Positions 7,852-13,602 of a DNA stretch of 14,807 nt are shown piece by piece; position 1 is the first letter of the stretch; each line of letters opens with the position of its first letter. The stretch spans positions 1 to 14,807 of the forward strand of contig JBEAUL010000023.1 of assembly GCA_041161475.1 (NCBI GenBank), written 5' to 3'. This stretch comes from JBEAUL01 sp041161475. GTDB lineage: Bacteria > Pseudomonadota > Gammaproteobacteria > UBA6186 > Azoamicaceae. Made by a program: the position numbers and the translations under genes. Below the pieces are notes generated by a model. The model was given only the letters and a program-made list of their open reading frames with translations, ran no database searches and was not told the origin of the DNA.

Positions 7852-8899
7852 GAAATATCACGTAATAGGTAGCTGTCATCGCAGGTTTGCCCTCATTATA
7901 GCCAAGTTAGGGTGCTTTGTAACCTGCTTTGCTTTGATCGGTTCTTTGATGGCGGAGTCGTTGGGTGGTGTCAGGGACGGTGGTCAGTCGCAAGAAGGAT
8001 TAAGGCTAGTCGCCACGATTAGGCCGGTTTATAGCTTATTGGCAGCCATTACAAAAGGGGTATCCAAGCCAAGTCTTTTAATAAAAGGCCAAGCTTCCCC
8101 ACACCATTACAGCCTACGTCCTTCGGAAAAGCGCTTATTAGAAGATGCAGATATTATTTTTTGGGTTGCTCCCGAACTCGAAACATTTTTACCGAATGTT
8201 TTGAATAGTATTCCTAAAGCACATCAACAGGTGCGTTTAGACAAAAGCCCCGGTTTATTGAAATTGCCAGTGCGGACAGGCCAATCTTGGGAAACCGATC
8301 ACCACCACCATCATGGGCACGATCATACGCATGCAGAGGAAGGGCAAGCATCGTTTGATCCACATATTTGGCTTTCTCCAGAAAATGGAGAAAAAATGGC
8401 CGTCTATATGGCCAGCGTATTGATACAATACGATCCTACCCATAAGCAAATCTACGAAAAAAATTTAGCGACTCTTGTTTTAAAGCTAGATGCTCTGCAT
8501 GAAGAGGCAACGATGCAATTAAAAAATATTCAAAAAACGCCTTTTTTCGTATTCCATGATGGATATCAATATTTTGAACAAGCCTACCACTTAAACGGAG
8601 TTGGTGCGATTTCCCTGAATCCTGAGTTACCCATGAGTTCCAAAAGATTAGAAAAGCTACAAGCGGATATTCAGCGCCTAAAGGTACAGTGCTTATTTAG
8701 CGAACCTCAATGGGGCACCCAGTTGGTCAGCATTTTAGCAGACAAGTATAAAATCAATGTCTGCATGATAGATCCGTTAGGCCAAGAAACGGCCGATCCA
8801 GCCGAAGATTACTTTGTTAATTTTCGTGCCTTGGTTTCAACGGTGAGTAAATGCCTATTAAAATCTAATCAAGGTGTGATGAGCGCCAGCAATTTTTGA
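7850..8899 (+). CDS. znuA: Zinc-binding periplasmic protein ZnuA
   Basis: This cluster 9 substrate-binding protein captures periplasmic zinc for ZnuB/ZnuC. From ATG at 7850 it has 349 residues. The frame is open further upstream, but only over znuC antisense sequence. The N-terminus has basic residues then a hydrophobic stretch (about 13-34), a plausible Sec signal peptide with cleavage near SLMA-ES. Zinc ligands by family alignment are His85 in SPHHYSLRPS, His172 in DPHIWLSP and His236 in FHDGY. A histidine-rich loop (151-161, five His in a row then HDHTH) is typical of gammaproteobacterial ZnuA. Cys281 and Cys335 could form the C-terminal disulfide known in E. coli ZnuA. AGGGGA about 11 bases before the start is a possible ribosome site. 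The 3' end overlaps convergent mazF by 31 bp. Confidence 0.95.
   Translation: MKYHVIGSCHRRFALIIAKLGCFVTCFALIGSLMAESLGGVRDGGQSQEGLRLVATIRPVYSLLAAITKGVSKPSLLIKGQASPHHYSLRPSEKRLLEDADIIFWVAPELETFLPNVLNSIPKAHQQVRLDKSPGLLKLPVRTGQSWETDHHHHHGHDHTHAEEGQASFDPHIWLSPENGEKMAVYMASVLIQYDPTHKQIYEKNLATLVLKLDALHEEATMQLKNIQKTPFFVFHDGYQYFEQAYHLNGVGAISLNPELPMSSKRLEKLQADIQRLKVQCLFSEPQWGTQLVSILADKYKINVCMIDPLGQETADPAEDYFVNFRALVSTVSKCLLKSNQGVMSASNF
7895..7923 (-). promoter_or_regulatory. Candidate sigma70 promoter for znuCB, inside the znuA coding region
   Basis: On the minus strand TATAAT (7900-7895) is preceded by GTTACA (7923-7918) with a 17 bp spacer. The -10 is a perfect consensus and the -35 matches four of six bases. 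Transcription would start near 7888 and give a leader of about 37 nt to the znuC ATG at 7851. It lies within the part of znuA that encodes the signal peptide. Confidence 0.5.
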
Positions 8900-9204
8900 A
8901 GCACTGAATGAAAAGTTTCTGGATCGATTTGGTCAATAAATATTGCTTTTCTATTTTTCCAATCTAGAGAACGCACTTGATCGCAGAGAATAACCCCTTG
9001 TACCTGTGTATTGTTTGTAGGCACTTCGAAGGGGTAGCCCTTTATTTTGCTTGTGATGGGCATACACAATGCAAGCCCAGATTTTTGGTGATAAATTTTA
9101 GGAGAAATCACTAGGGCAGGCCTTGTTTTTTTTATTTCTTTTCCGCTTTGTGGATCGAAATTTAGCCAGATAAGATCCTGCTTATCCGGAATGTAGTTTA
9201 CCAT
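8869..9204 (-). CDS. mazF: MazF-family endoribonuclease toxin
   Basis: A 111-residue toxin of the MazF/PemK (CcdB-like fold) family, the same length as E. coli MazF. Family members cut mRNA at short sequence motifs, causing growth arrest when the antitoxin is lost. Conserved features are the start PDKQDLIWLNFDPQSG (6-21), Glu23 and Arg28 in the KEIKKTRPALVIS segment, CMPITSK (47-53), KGYPFEV (55-61) and DQVRSLDW (75-82), all lining up with E. coli MazF. The ATG at 9204 overlaps the antitoxin stop by 7 bp (ATGGTAA), the usual coupled toxin-antitoxin order, with GGAAAAGAAG upstream. Its tail overlaps the end of znuA tail-to-tail, and no terminator is visible between them. Confidence 0.93.
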   Translation of the reverse strand: MVNYIPDKQDLIWLNFDPQSGKEIKKTRPALVISPKIYHQKSGLALCMPITSKIKGYPFEVPTNNTQVQGVILCDQVRSLDWKNRKAIFIDQIDPETFHSVLQKLLALITP

Positions 9205-9458
9205 TCTTCTTTTCCATGTGGCTGATCGTCCAATAATGGGTTGTGTTTATTCTCAGGTGTTATCTTTGAGACAAGTGTTTTCAGTAAATCTTTTTTGTTG
9301 CTAAACAACCATTTTTCGTTGACTGGAATTTCGGTATAAGGTTCTAGAATAATCTTGCGATCATTGGTTTGTGTGAGTGCATACCCGCTGATGCCATCAG
9401 CCAAGTGCCCCAAGGTAATTCTGCCTTTAGAATCTGGTCTTACAAATTTTTGTAGCAT
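9198..9458 (-). CDS. MazE-like antitoxin (AbrB/SpoVT fold)
   Basis: An 86-residue protein, first gene of the pair, that should neutralise the MazF toxin and repress the operon. The N-terminal half VRPDSKGRITLG (6-17) followed by an alternating strand pattern to IILEPY reads as a swapped-hairpin AbrB-type DNA-binding domain. The C-terminal half (from about 48) is charged and probably disordered until bound to toxin. The ATG at 9458 is chosen over an upstream in-frame TTG at 9521 because a good promoter (9493-9521) would transcribe only the shorter form, and the AbrB domain begins right after Met. An AAGG lies about 12 bases upstream. The exact antitoxin subfamily is uncertain. Confidence 0.85.
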   Translation of the reverse strand: MLQKFVRPDSKGRITLGHLADGISGYALTQTNDRKIILEPYTEIPVNEKWLFSNKKDLLKTLVSKITPENKHNPLLDDQPHGKEEW

Positions 9459-9492
9459 AAAAATAGATACCTTTTTACTGTCTTTGTTATGT

Positions 9493-9521
9493 ATTATAGC
9501 TAAAAGTGGGAAATAATTCAA
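9493..9521 (-). promoter_or_regulatory. Sigma70 promoter of the mazEF-type operon
   Basis: On the minus strand TTGAAT (9521-9516), a 17 bp spacer and a consensus TATAAT (9498-9493) lie just upstream of the antitoxin. The predicted start near 9486 gives a leader of about 28 nt. Two of the three 16-bp-period repeats overlap the -35 and the spacer, which fits autorepression by the toxin-antitoxin complex. Confidence 0.75.
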
Positions 9522-9542
9522 GTGGGAAAATCACAAAGTGGG
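9504..9542. repeat. Three direct repeats AAGTGGG at exact 16 bp period (putative antitoxin operator)
   Basis: AAGTGGG occurs at 9504-9510, 9520-9526 and 9536-9542. The first two are followed by AAA. The starts are exactly 16 bp apart. On the mazEF coding strand they read CCCACTT: one in the promoter spacer, one overlapping the -35, and one upstream of it. This is the expected place for a cooperative operator of the antitoxin. The binding protein is inferred. Confidence 0.7.
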
Positions 9543-9568
9543 TCATGCGCACGCATTAAGGCGCTTTG

Positions 9569-9616
9569 CCCAAAAGCTTGCGGGTTGAACCGCTACAAGG
9601 CCCTTGAGCTTTTGGG
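9569..9616. promoter_or_regulatory. Nested inverted repeat overlapping the rpmB promoter
   Basis: CCCAAAAGCT (9569-9578) and AGCTTTTGGG (9607-9616) form a perfect 10 bp inverted repeat with a 28 bp centre. The centre holds a second near-palindrome, GCGGGTTGAACCGC. The right arm overlaps the -35 box and spacer of the rpmB promoter. It could be an operator or a cruciform-forming element. There is no U-tract directly after it on either strand, so it is not a typical terminator. Confidence 0.6.
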
Positions 9617-9632
9617 AAGTTACGGGTATAAT
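9604..9632 (+). promoter_or_regulatory. Sigma70 promoter of rpmB-rpmG
   Basis: TTGAGC (9604-9609), a 17 bp spacer and a consensus TATAAT (9627-9632) precede rpmB. The predicted transcription start near 9640 gives a leader of about 50 nt. Confidence 0.8.
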
Positions 9633-9688
9633 CGAGACCCTATAAGCACGACAATAAATAGAGCTGTATTAAACAATCGGAGAATACC

Positions 9689-9928
9689 ATGTCCAGAGTT
9701 TGTCAAATAACTGGTAAAAAGCCTCAATCTGGCAATAATGTTTCGCATTCTAAGCGCAGAACACGTCGTCGTTTTTTGCCTAATTTACAATGGCATCGCT
9801 TCTGGGTTCCTAGCCAAAGACGCTTTATCAAGCTCTTGGTTTCCCATAAAGGTATGCGTACCATCGACAAATATGGCATAGAGCATGTGATTGCCAAGCT
9901 TGTCTTGGGCGATGTTGTAACAGGTTAA
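9689..9928 (+). CDS. rpmB: 50S ribosomal protein L28
   Basis: Large-subunit ribosomal protein, 79 residues (E. coli 78). MSRVCQITGKKPQSGNN at the start, RRFLPNLQWHRFW (26-38) and VSHKGMRTIDKYGI (51-64) match L28 throughout. It has a single Cys in the first motif and no paired CxxC sets, so it is the zinc-free type. CGGAGAA six bases before the ATG is a good ribosome site. It is the first gene of a two-gene unit with rpmG, 60 bp apart, the order found in many gammaproteobacteria. Confidence 0.97.
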   Translation: MSRVCQITGKKPQSGNNVSHSKRRTRRRFLPNLQWHRFWVPSQRRFIKLLVSHKGMRTIDKYGIEHVIAKLVLGDVVTG

Positions 9929-9988
9929 TACCAAAAGCCTTATTCACATTAGCAAACATTCGTGCAAATTCATTAAAGGTAAAGAGTC

Positions 9989-10153
9989 ATGGCTAAAAAA
10001 TCAAAAATCGTCAAAGTAAAGTTGGCTTCTACTGCCTCCGCTTACTTTTACACGACAACAAAGTCCCCTAAAATGGGCAAAAAGCTGTCTAAAAAGAAGT
10101 ACGATCCAATCGTACGTAAGCATGTTTTATTCGAAGAAAAGAAAATTAAGTAA
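9989..10153 (+). CDS. rpmG: 50S ribosomal protein L33
   Basis: Large-subunit ribosomal protein of 54 residues. It begins MAKKSKIVKVKLAST; FYTTTKSPK, KKYDPIVRKHVLFEE and the end KIK are the standard L33 pattern. There is no cysteine, so this is the zinc-free form. Both L28 and L33 here lack zinc ribbons, though a znu locus sits beside them. An AAAGGTAAAGAG stretch before the ATG supplies the ribosome site. It is followed 10 bp later by a terminator hairpin. Confidence 0.96.
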   Translation: MAKKSKIVKVKLASTASAYFYTTTKSPKMGKKLSKKKYDPIVRKHVLFEEKKIK

Positions 10154-10163
10154 GTTCTTCTGA

Positions 10164-10202
10164 AAAAAGCCCTGAGTGCTTCAGGTAAGCCCAGGGCTTT
10201 TT
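10164..10202 (+). terminator. Rho-independent terminator after rpmG
   Basis: AAAAAGCCCTG (10164-10174) pairs perfectly with CAGGGCTTTTT (10192-10202) around a 17 nt loop, with a run of five T at the end of the 3' arm. The A-tract on the 5' side could let it work on both strands. It ends only 7 bp before the ubiA start codon. Confidence 0.85.
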
Positions 10203-10209
10203 GCTGTCT

Positions 10210-11076
10210 ATGTATCGGTCAATTTTGACAAATTTTCGTCATTTTATTGCGCTTACCCGCTTAAATCGCCCAATCGGTATTTATCTGTTGCTTTGGCCCA
10301 CGCTCGTTGCTGTTTGGATTGCCGGGCGTGGTCACCCTTCTCCCAAAATTCTCTGTATCTTTACCCTGGGTGTGATTGTAATGCGCTCTTTAGGCTGTAT
10401 TCTAAACGATTGGGCGGATAAAGACTGGGATAAGTGGGTCTCTCGCACCCGAGACCGTCCCTTAACAACAGGAGTTGTTTCAACAAAAACCGCCTTTATT
10501 TGGTGTTTGAGTTTATTACTGTTCGCCCTTACTTTGATCGTGCCTTTAAACCTTAAAACTCAGGCCTTGTCAGTAGTTGCTCTGTTACTGGCCACCGCAT
10601 ACCCCTTTACGAAACGCTATACCCATCTACCACAAGCATTTTTGGGCATTAGCTTTGCTTGGGCTGTACCGATGGCTTTTGCCGCCCAAGAACAGCCTTT
10701 GTTGACGCCTGTCGTTGGTTTATTGCTGGGCGCAATCGTCTTCTGGGCACTCATTTATGACACGCAATATGCAATGGTAGACCGAGAAGACGATCTTAAG
10801 GTTGGGATTAAATCGACGGCCATTTTATGGGGCAATCAAGATAGGTTGATTATTGGTTTATGCCAATTGCTGATGCTATTCCAAGTGGCAATACTGGGGG
10901 TGCTGCTGCAAGCGCGTTGGCCTTATTATTTTGCAGTTGCTGGCATTGGGGCTTTGTTTGTGCATCAACAAATCCAAATTCGACATCGTATTCCTCAGCA
11001 ATGCTTTAAAGCGTTTTTAAATAACCATTATGTGGGGCTGTTGTGGTTGCTAGGGACTTTTTTGGGAACATACTAA
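10210..11076 (+). CDS. ubiA: 4-hydroxybenzoate octaprenyltransferase UbiA
   Basis: This integral membrane prenyltransferase attaches the polyprenyl tail to 4-hydroxybenzoate, an early step of ubiquinone synthesis at the inner membrane. The 288 residues match E. coli UbiA (290). It shows RLNRPIGIYLLLWPTL (17-32), the first Asp-rich motif NDWADKDWD (66-74) that binds Mg-diphosphate, YPFTKRYTHLPQ (131-142), the second motif in YDTQYAMVDREDD (183-195), and FKAFLNNHYVG near the C-terminus. Eight to nine hydrophobic segments are evident. The ATG at 10210 is chosen over the in-frame TTG at 10201, which lies within the terminator stem. No strong Shine-Dalgarno is seen, and no separate promoter is obvious between rpmG and ubiA, so expression may come from terminator read-through. 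Confidence 0.96.
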   Translation: MYRSILTNFRHFIALTRLNRPIGIYLLLWPTLVAVWIAGRGHPSPKILCIFTLGVIVMRSLGCILNDWADKDWDKWVSRTRDRPLTTGVVSTKTAFIWCLSLLLFALTLIVPLNLKTQALSVVALLLATAYPFTKRYTHLPQAFLGISFAWAVPMAFAAQEQPLLTPVVGLLLGAIVFWALIYDTQYAMVDREDDLKVGIKSTAILWGNQDRLIIGLCQLLMLFQVAILGVLLQARWPYYFAVAGIGALFVHQQIQIRHRIPQQCFKAFLNNHYVGLLWLLGTFLGTY

Positions 11077-11132
11077 AGTTGCCTTAAGGTTTATTATTGA
11101 TTTTGCTAATCAACTTAATATTTGAACATGCA

Positions 11133-11161
11133 TTGACAACGCATGACTTTGTTGTAATAAT
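11133..11161 (+). promoter_or_regulatory. Sigma70 promoter of tRNA-Phe with GC-rich discriminator
   Basis: A perfect -35 TTGACA (11133-11138), a 17 bp spacer and AATAAT (11156-11161, five of six to consensus) precede the tRNA. The next bases, GGCCACC (11162-11168), form a GC-rich discriminator of the kind seen at stable-RNA promoters under stringent control. The start is predicted near 11168. Confidence 0.8.
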
Positions 11162-11188
11162 GGCCACCAAGAAGCATATTACCTATTA

Positions 11189-11264
11189 GGCCAGATAGCT
11201 CAGTCGGTAGAGCAAGGGACTGAAAATCCCTGTGTCGGTGGTTCGATTCCACCTCTGGCCACCA
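11189..11264 (+). tRNA. tRNA-Phe (anticodon GAA)
   Basis: A 76 nt cloverleaf with encoded CCA end. The acceptor stem GGCCAGA pairs with TCTGGCC, seven pairs. D-arm GCTC/GAGC, anticodon stem AGGGA/TCCCT around CTGAAAA, and a T-arm with GGTTCGATTCC are all intact. The anticodon GAA lies at 11222-11224. It closely resembles E. coli tRNA-Phe. It stands at the border between the housekeeping genes and the A+T-rich accessory block. Confidence 0.98.
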
Positions 11265-11532
11265 TCCCAAGATCCAACACTTTCTTATAACGTCCAAAAC
11301 ACCTTGTCAGATAAGACATTTCTATATACACTCAGTTTCCTAAGGTCCAAATTGTACCCATAACATCCAACTTATTTCTGGGTACAAATCTGGATATATG
11401 TGATAAGTCCTTACGGCTCACCTATCTACAAACATTATATTTCTTCTATGCCATTGATTGTATAATTGATCAAGACAAAAGTCTTTCTGGTCGATAGTTC
11501 CATTAGTTGGGTGAAAGCAGAGGGATGTAGCC
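11265..11532. other. Gene-free stretch after tRNA-Phe
   Basis: I see no coding region in these 268 bp. The stretch holds the inverted repeat at 11352-11387 and a lone TATAAT (11461-11466) lacking a good -35, which might help transcribe the broken gene downstream. There is no integrase gene and no second copy of the tRNA 3' end. Confidence 0.5.
11352..11387. repeat. Inverted repeat TTGTACCCA / TGGGTACAA
   Basis: Perfect 9 bp arms at 11352-11360 and 11379-11387 with an 18 bp A+T-rich centre lie about 90 bp after the tRNA. GGGTACAA recurs at 14688-14695 near the right edge. Paired GTACCC-type motifs near a tRNA could be arm sites of a tyrosine recombinase, but no integrase is present, so this role is speculative. 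Confidence 0.5.
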
Positions 11533-12318
11533 ATGAGCAAAAGAATGATGAGTGAAGAAGAGAAAAAGCGGAAAGTAGAAGAGGATAATAAAATATTTCA
11601 TTCGGCGCCAGCAATGCTTGCTAAATAACAGGAAGCAGAAAGATCTTATCGCAGGTTACTTGGTTCTATAGAGAGAGCAGAAAAATATTTAGAAGAAAAC
11701 CAAGAATTCTTAAGCGTTACGAGAAAAGCTGAATTAGAAGCTGAGATATCGGAGTTAAAAGACGATTGTTCAGCAAAATTGGCTACTTTAAAGTCCTTGC
11801 GAAAAAACTTTGTTGAAAACTGGTATGTCATTTCAGATGTTGTTAATCAAAGAAAGGTAACATCTAATTTTTTACACGAGGCTCACCAATTTGTACTTTC
11901 TATAACGAACAAATCCGATAAACAAATACTAAGTAGGATTGATGAAATTTCTGAGAAATATTCTTCTAAAGGAGGGTACAATTATATTAATGACCCTACA
12001 TATAGAGATAAAATAGACCAATTATTTGACTTCATATATGAAGCCTTTGCTAGATTTTGCAAAAATCAAATTGATAAACTAAAAAATCAATTCCCATCAG
12101 TATTTTTAAATGAAAAGCGCCAAGATAATCGTGAAAATGAGGTAGGGCATGAGCTTGTTTCCAAGAAGCGTGGTGTTACATTTTCTGAAACTGCTAATTT
12201 CAGAACCGTAACAATTGGTGGTGATGATAAATCTGATAAGGAAGAAGCTACCATTGAAGATGTTCAAAAAAAGGTAGATTTTGATACCAAAGAAAAACCG
12301 CAAAAGAAGAGACTGTAA
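11533..12318 (+). pseudogene. Coiled-coil protein gene interrupted by one in-frame stop
   Basis: An ATG at 11533, with GAGGG upstream, opens a frame of 31 codons ending at TAA 11626-11628. The same frame then stays open without break from 11629 to the stop ending at 12318. The whole would be 261 codons with one stop at codon 32. After the TAA there is no in-frame ATG or GTG; the first usable start is TTG at 11779 (179 residues). A single change (CAA or GAA to TAA) is the simplest explanation. The predicted protein is highly charged, with Glu/Lys-rich, probably coiled-coil helices over about 33-95 and an acidic/basic tail ending KEKPQKKRL. I do not recognise the family. The composition is A+T-rich, unlike the core genes to the left. 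Alternatives are a short 31-residue product, a TTG-started C-terminal product, or a sequencing error. Confidence 0.7.
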
Positions 12319-12394
12319 AATAGCGTGTTAGTTAAAATTGGTCGGCAGATGCGCTACAGATGGATATGCTCTCCAAAGATAAAAATTTGATTCA

Positions 12395-13525
12395 TCAGTA
12401 TCTTTTTCGAAAAGACTGTCCTGAGTGTTGGTCTCGATACAATAGATCCGAAAATTCTTCACATAAGCTTTTTAATTCGGAATGCTTTTCTATCAATCCA
12501 TCAGGAAAAATACTTTTATAATCTCCGTCAGTATATGGGATACTAAGTGTTTCCCAAACACGTTTAAATTCATGAAAAGAGTGGTGCCCTAAGCCAATCA
12601 TGAGAGCAGTTGCTCCGAGATTAAACATTTTCATTTCCTCTATATCGAGATTACCCACCACCATTGCTGGAATTAACATTAATCCAAGGGAACCGCCAAT
12701 ACTCGCAATTAATGGCATATTGAGATTGAATCTTGCACTTTGGGTAAATTCAGCAGTTGATGTAACTCTCCATACATTTTTTCCTGGTAAATGAAGAGGA
12801 ATAACGGGTAAAGCTAATTGCACATAATCTTCTTGAGATACATATTCATCAGAAAATATTCCAAATCTTGAAGTGAGTTTAGCTCTTGCTGTATGGTGCG
12901 TACTTATTCTTGAATGCGTGATGGGGTTAGACGGCCAATCGATATGTATCTTAGACCATAATTCGTTCATTTGTTTTTTTAGAGCTTCATTTCCCACACC
13001 TGGTGGAATAATATTAATATCCAGTTTTGATTCAAATTTTTTAAGGTGTACGTAGCTCCGAAGGAAGAAATGGCCATATTTCAGAATAAGTAATAATTTA
13101 TTGTAGGTTGTTTCTTCATCTTCACTACAAAGTACATTGTTAACCCAATCCATAAAGCTTGTAACATCTTCTTTTGATTGGATTAATTTTTTACCATAAT
13201 ATCCCGAATATGCTGCTTGAATATTGGGGTTATGATAAAAAAATTCGTAACAATGTTTTGAAAATTCATTTTTTTTATCATTGATATAATTTTCAAAGAT
13301 AGAGTTAAAATCAGAGAGTGTTGCAGATGATACTTTTTTAATTGGATTAAAAAGGATTCTAGGGTGATCTAAAATGATTCCAGCAAGACGAGATTCAAAA
13401 ATAACTTTTCTTTTAGGGTTAAAATTTTCATCATAACGTATTAATTCTTTTAGTTGAGAATTTTTTTTTAAATCTTCGATAAAATCGGGATCTTTAGATT
13501 TTTTTTTCCAGAAAAATGTTTTCAA
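12395..13525 (-). CDS. Unrecognised 376-residue protein with a C-terminal hydrophobic pair
   Basis: I do not recognise this family. The frame starts at TTG 13525; AAGG lies eight bases upstream, and the first in-frame ATG is about 125 codons later, so TTG is the likely start. The N-terminus is strongly basic (WKKKSKD). The middle (about 40-230) is mixed and probably helical, with Asn- and Lys-rich segments. Two hydrophobic stretches follow, about 270-291 (LIASIGGSLGLMLIPAMVVG) and about 301-315 (NLGATALMIGLGHHSF), the second running into a histidine cluster GHHSFHEF. These could be a membrane hairpin. The C-terminus is charged (SGQSFRKRY). It is A+T-rich, convergent with the broken gene on its 3' side and 77 bp after the RhuM-Fic stop. 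It could be a secreted effector or a mobile-island cargo gene; the sequence does not decide. Confidence 0.75.
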   Translation of the reverse strand: MKTFFWKKKSKDPDFIEDLKKNSQLKELIRYDENFNPKRKVIFESRLAGIILDHPRILFNPIKKVSSATLSDFNSIFENYINDKKNEFSKHCYEFFYHNPNIQAAYSGYYGKKLIQSKEDVTSFMDWVNNVLCSEDEETTYNKLLLILKYGHFFLRSYVHLKKFESKLDINIIPPGVGNEALKKQMNELWSKIHIDWPSNPITHSRISTHHTARAKLTSRFGIFSDEYVSQEDYVQLALPVIPLHLPGKNVWRVTSTAEFTQSARFNLNMPLIASIGGSLGLMLIPAMVVGNLDIEEMKMFNLGATALMIGLGHHSFHEFKRVWETLSIPYTDGDYKSIFPDGLIEKHSELKSLCEEFSDLLYRDQHSGQSFRKRY

Positions 13526-13602
13526 GTTTAAAACCTTAAATTATCAATGAATTTTTAATTGACTTATCCACGTGTTGTGCTAACGCTTTCAATCATACGG
13601 TA

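Noticed and set aside
7850..7880. Zur operator near the znuA/znuC junction (GAAATATCACGTAATA)
   Set aside because: Only a loose resemblance to the gammaproteobacterial Zur box and no good dyad symmetry; not strong enough to call.
9459..9521. N-terminal extension of the antitoxin from a TTG at 9521
   Set aside because: It would start upstream of the predicted transcription start, with the -10 and -35 boxes inside the coding region; the ATG at 9458 begins the AbrB domain.
9545..9556. Palindrome ATGCGCACGCAT upstream of rpmB
   Set aside because: A short 5 bp-arm palindrome expected by chance; no relation to promoter spacing was seen.
11161..11169. TGGCCACCA just upstream of tRNA-Phe, identical to the tRNA 3' end, as a possible attachment-site duplicate
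   Set aside because: It falls exactly in the -10/discriminator region of the tRNA promoter, is only 9 bp long and lies upstream, so coincidence or promoter function explains it better.
11115..11297. Reverse-strand frame across tRNA-Phe containing VESNHRHRDFQSLALPTELSG
   Set aside because: This peptide is the well-known artefact of translating the antisense of a tRNA-Phe gene; it is not a protein-coding gene.
11626..11628. Reassigned stop codon (TAA read as an amino acid)
   Set aside because: Other genes in the window end at TAA, TAG and TGA normally, so a simple nonsense mutation or restart is more likely.
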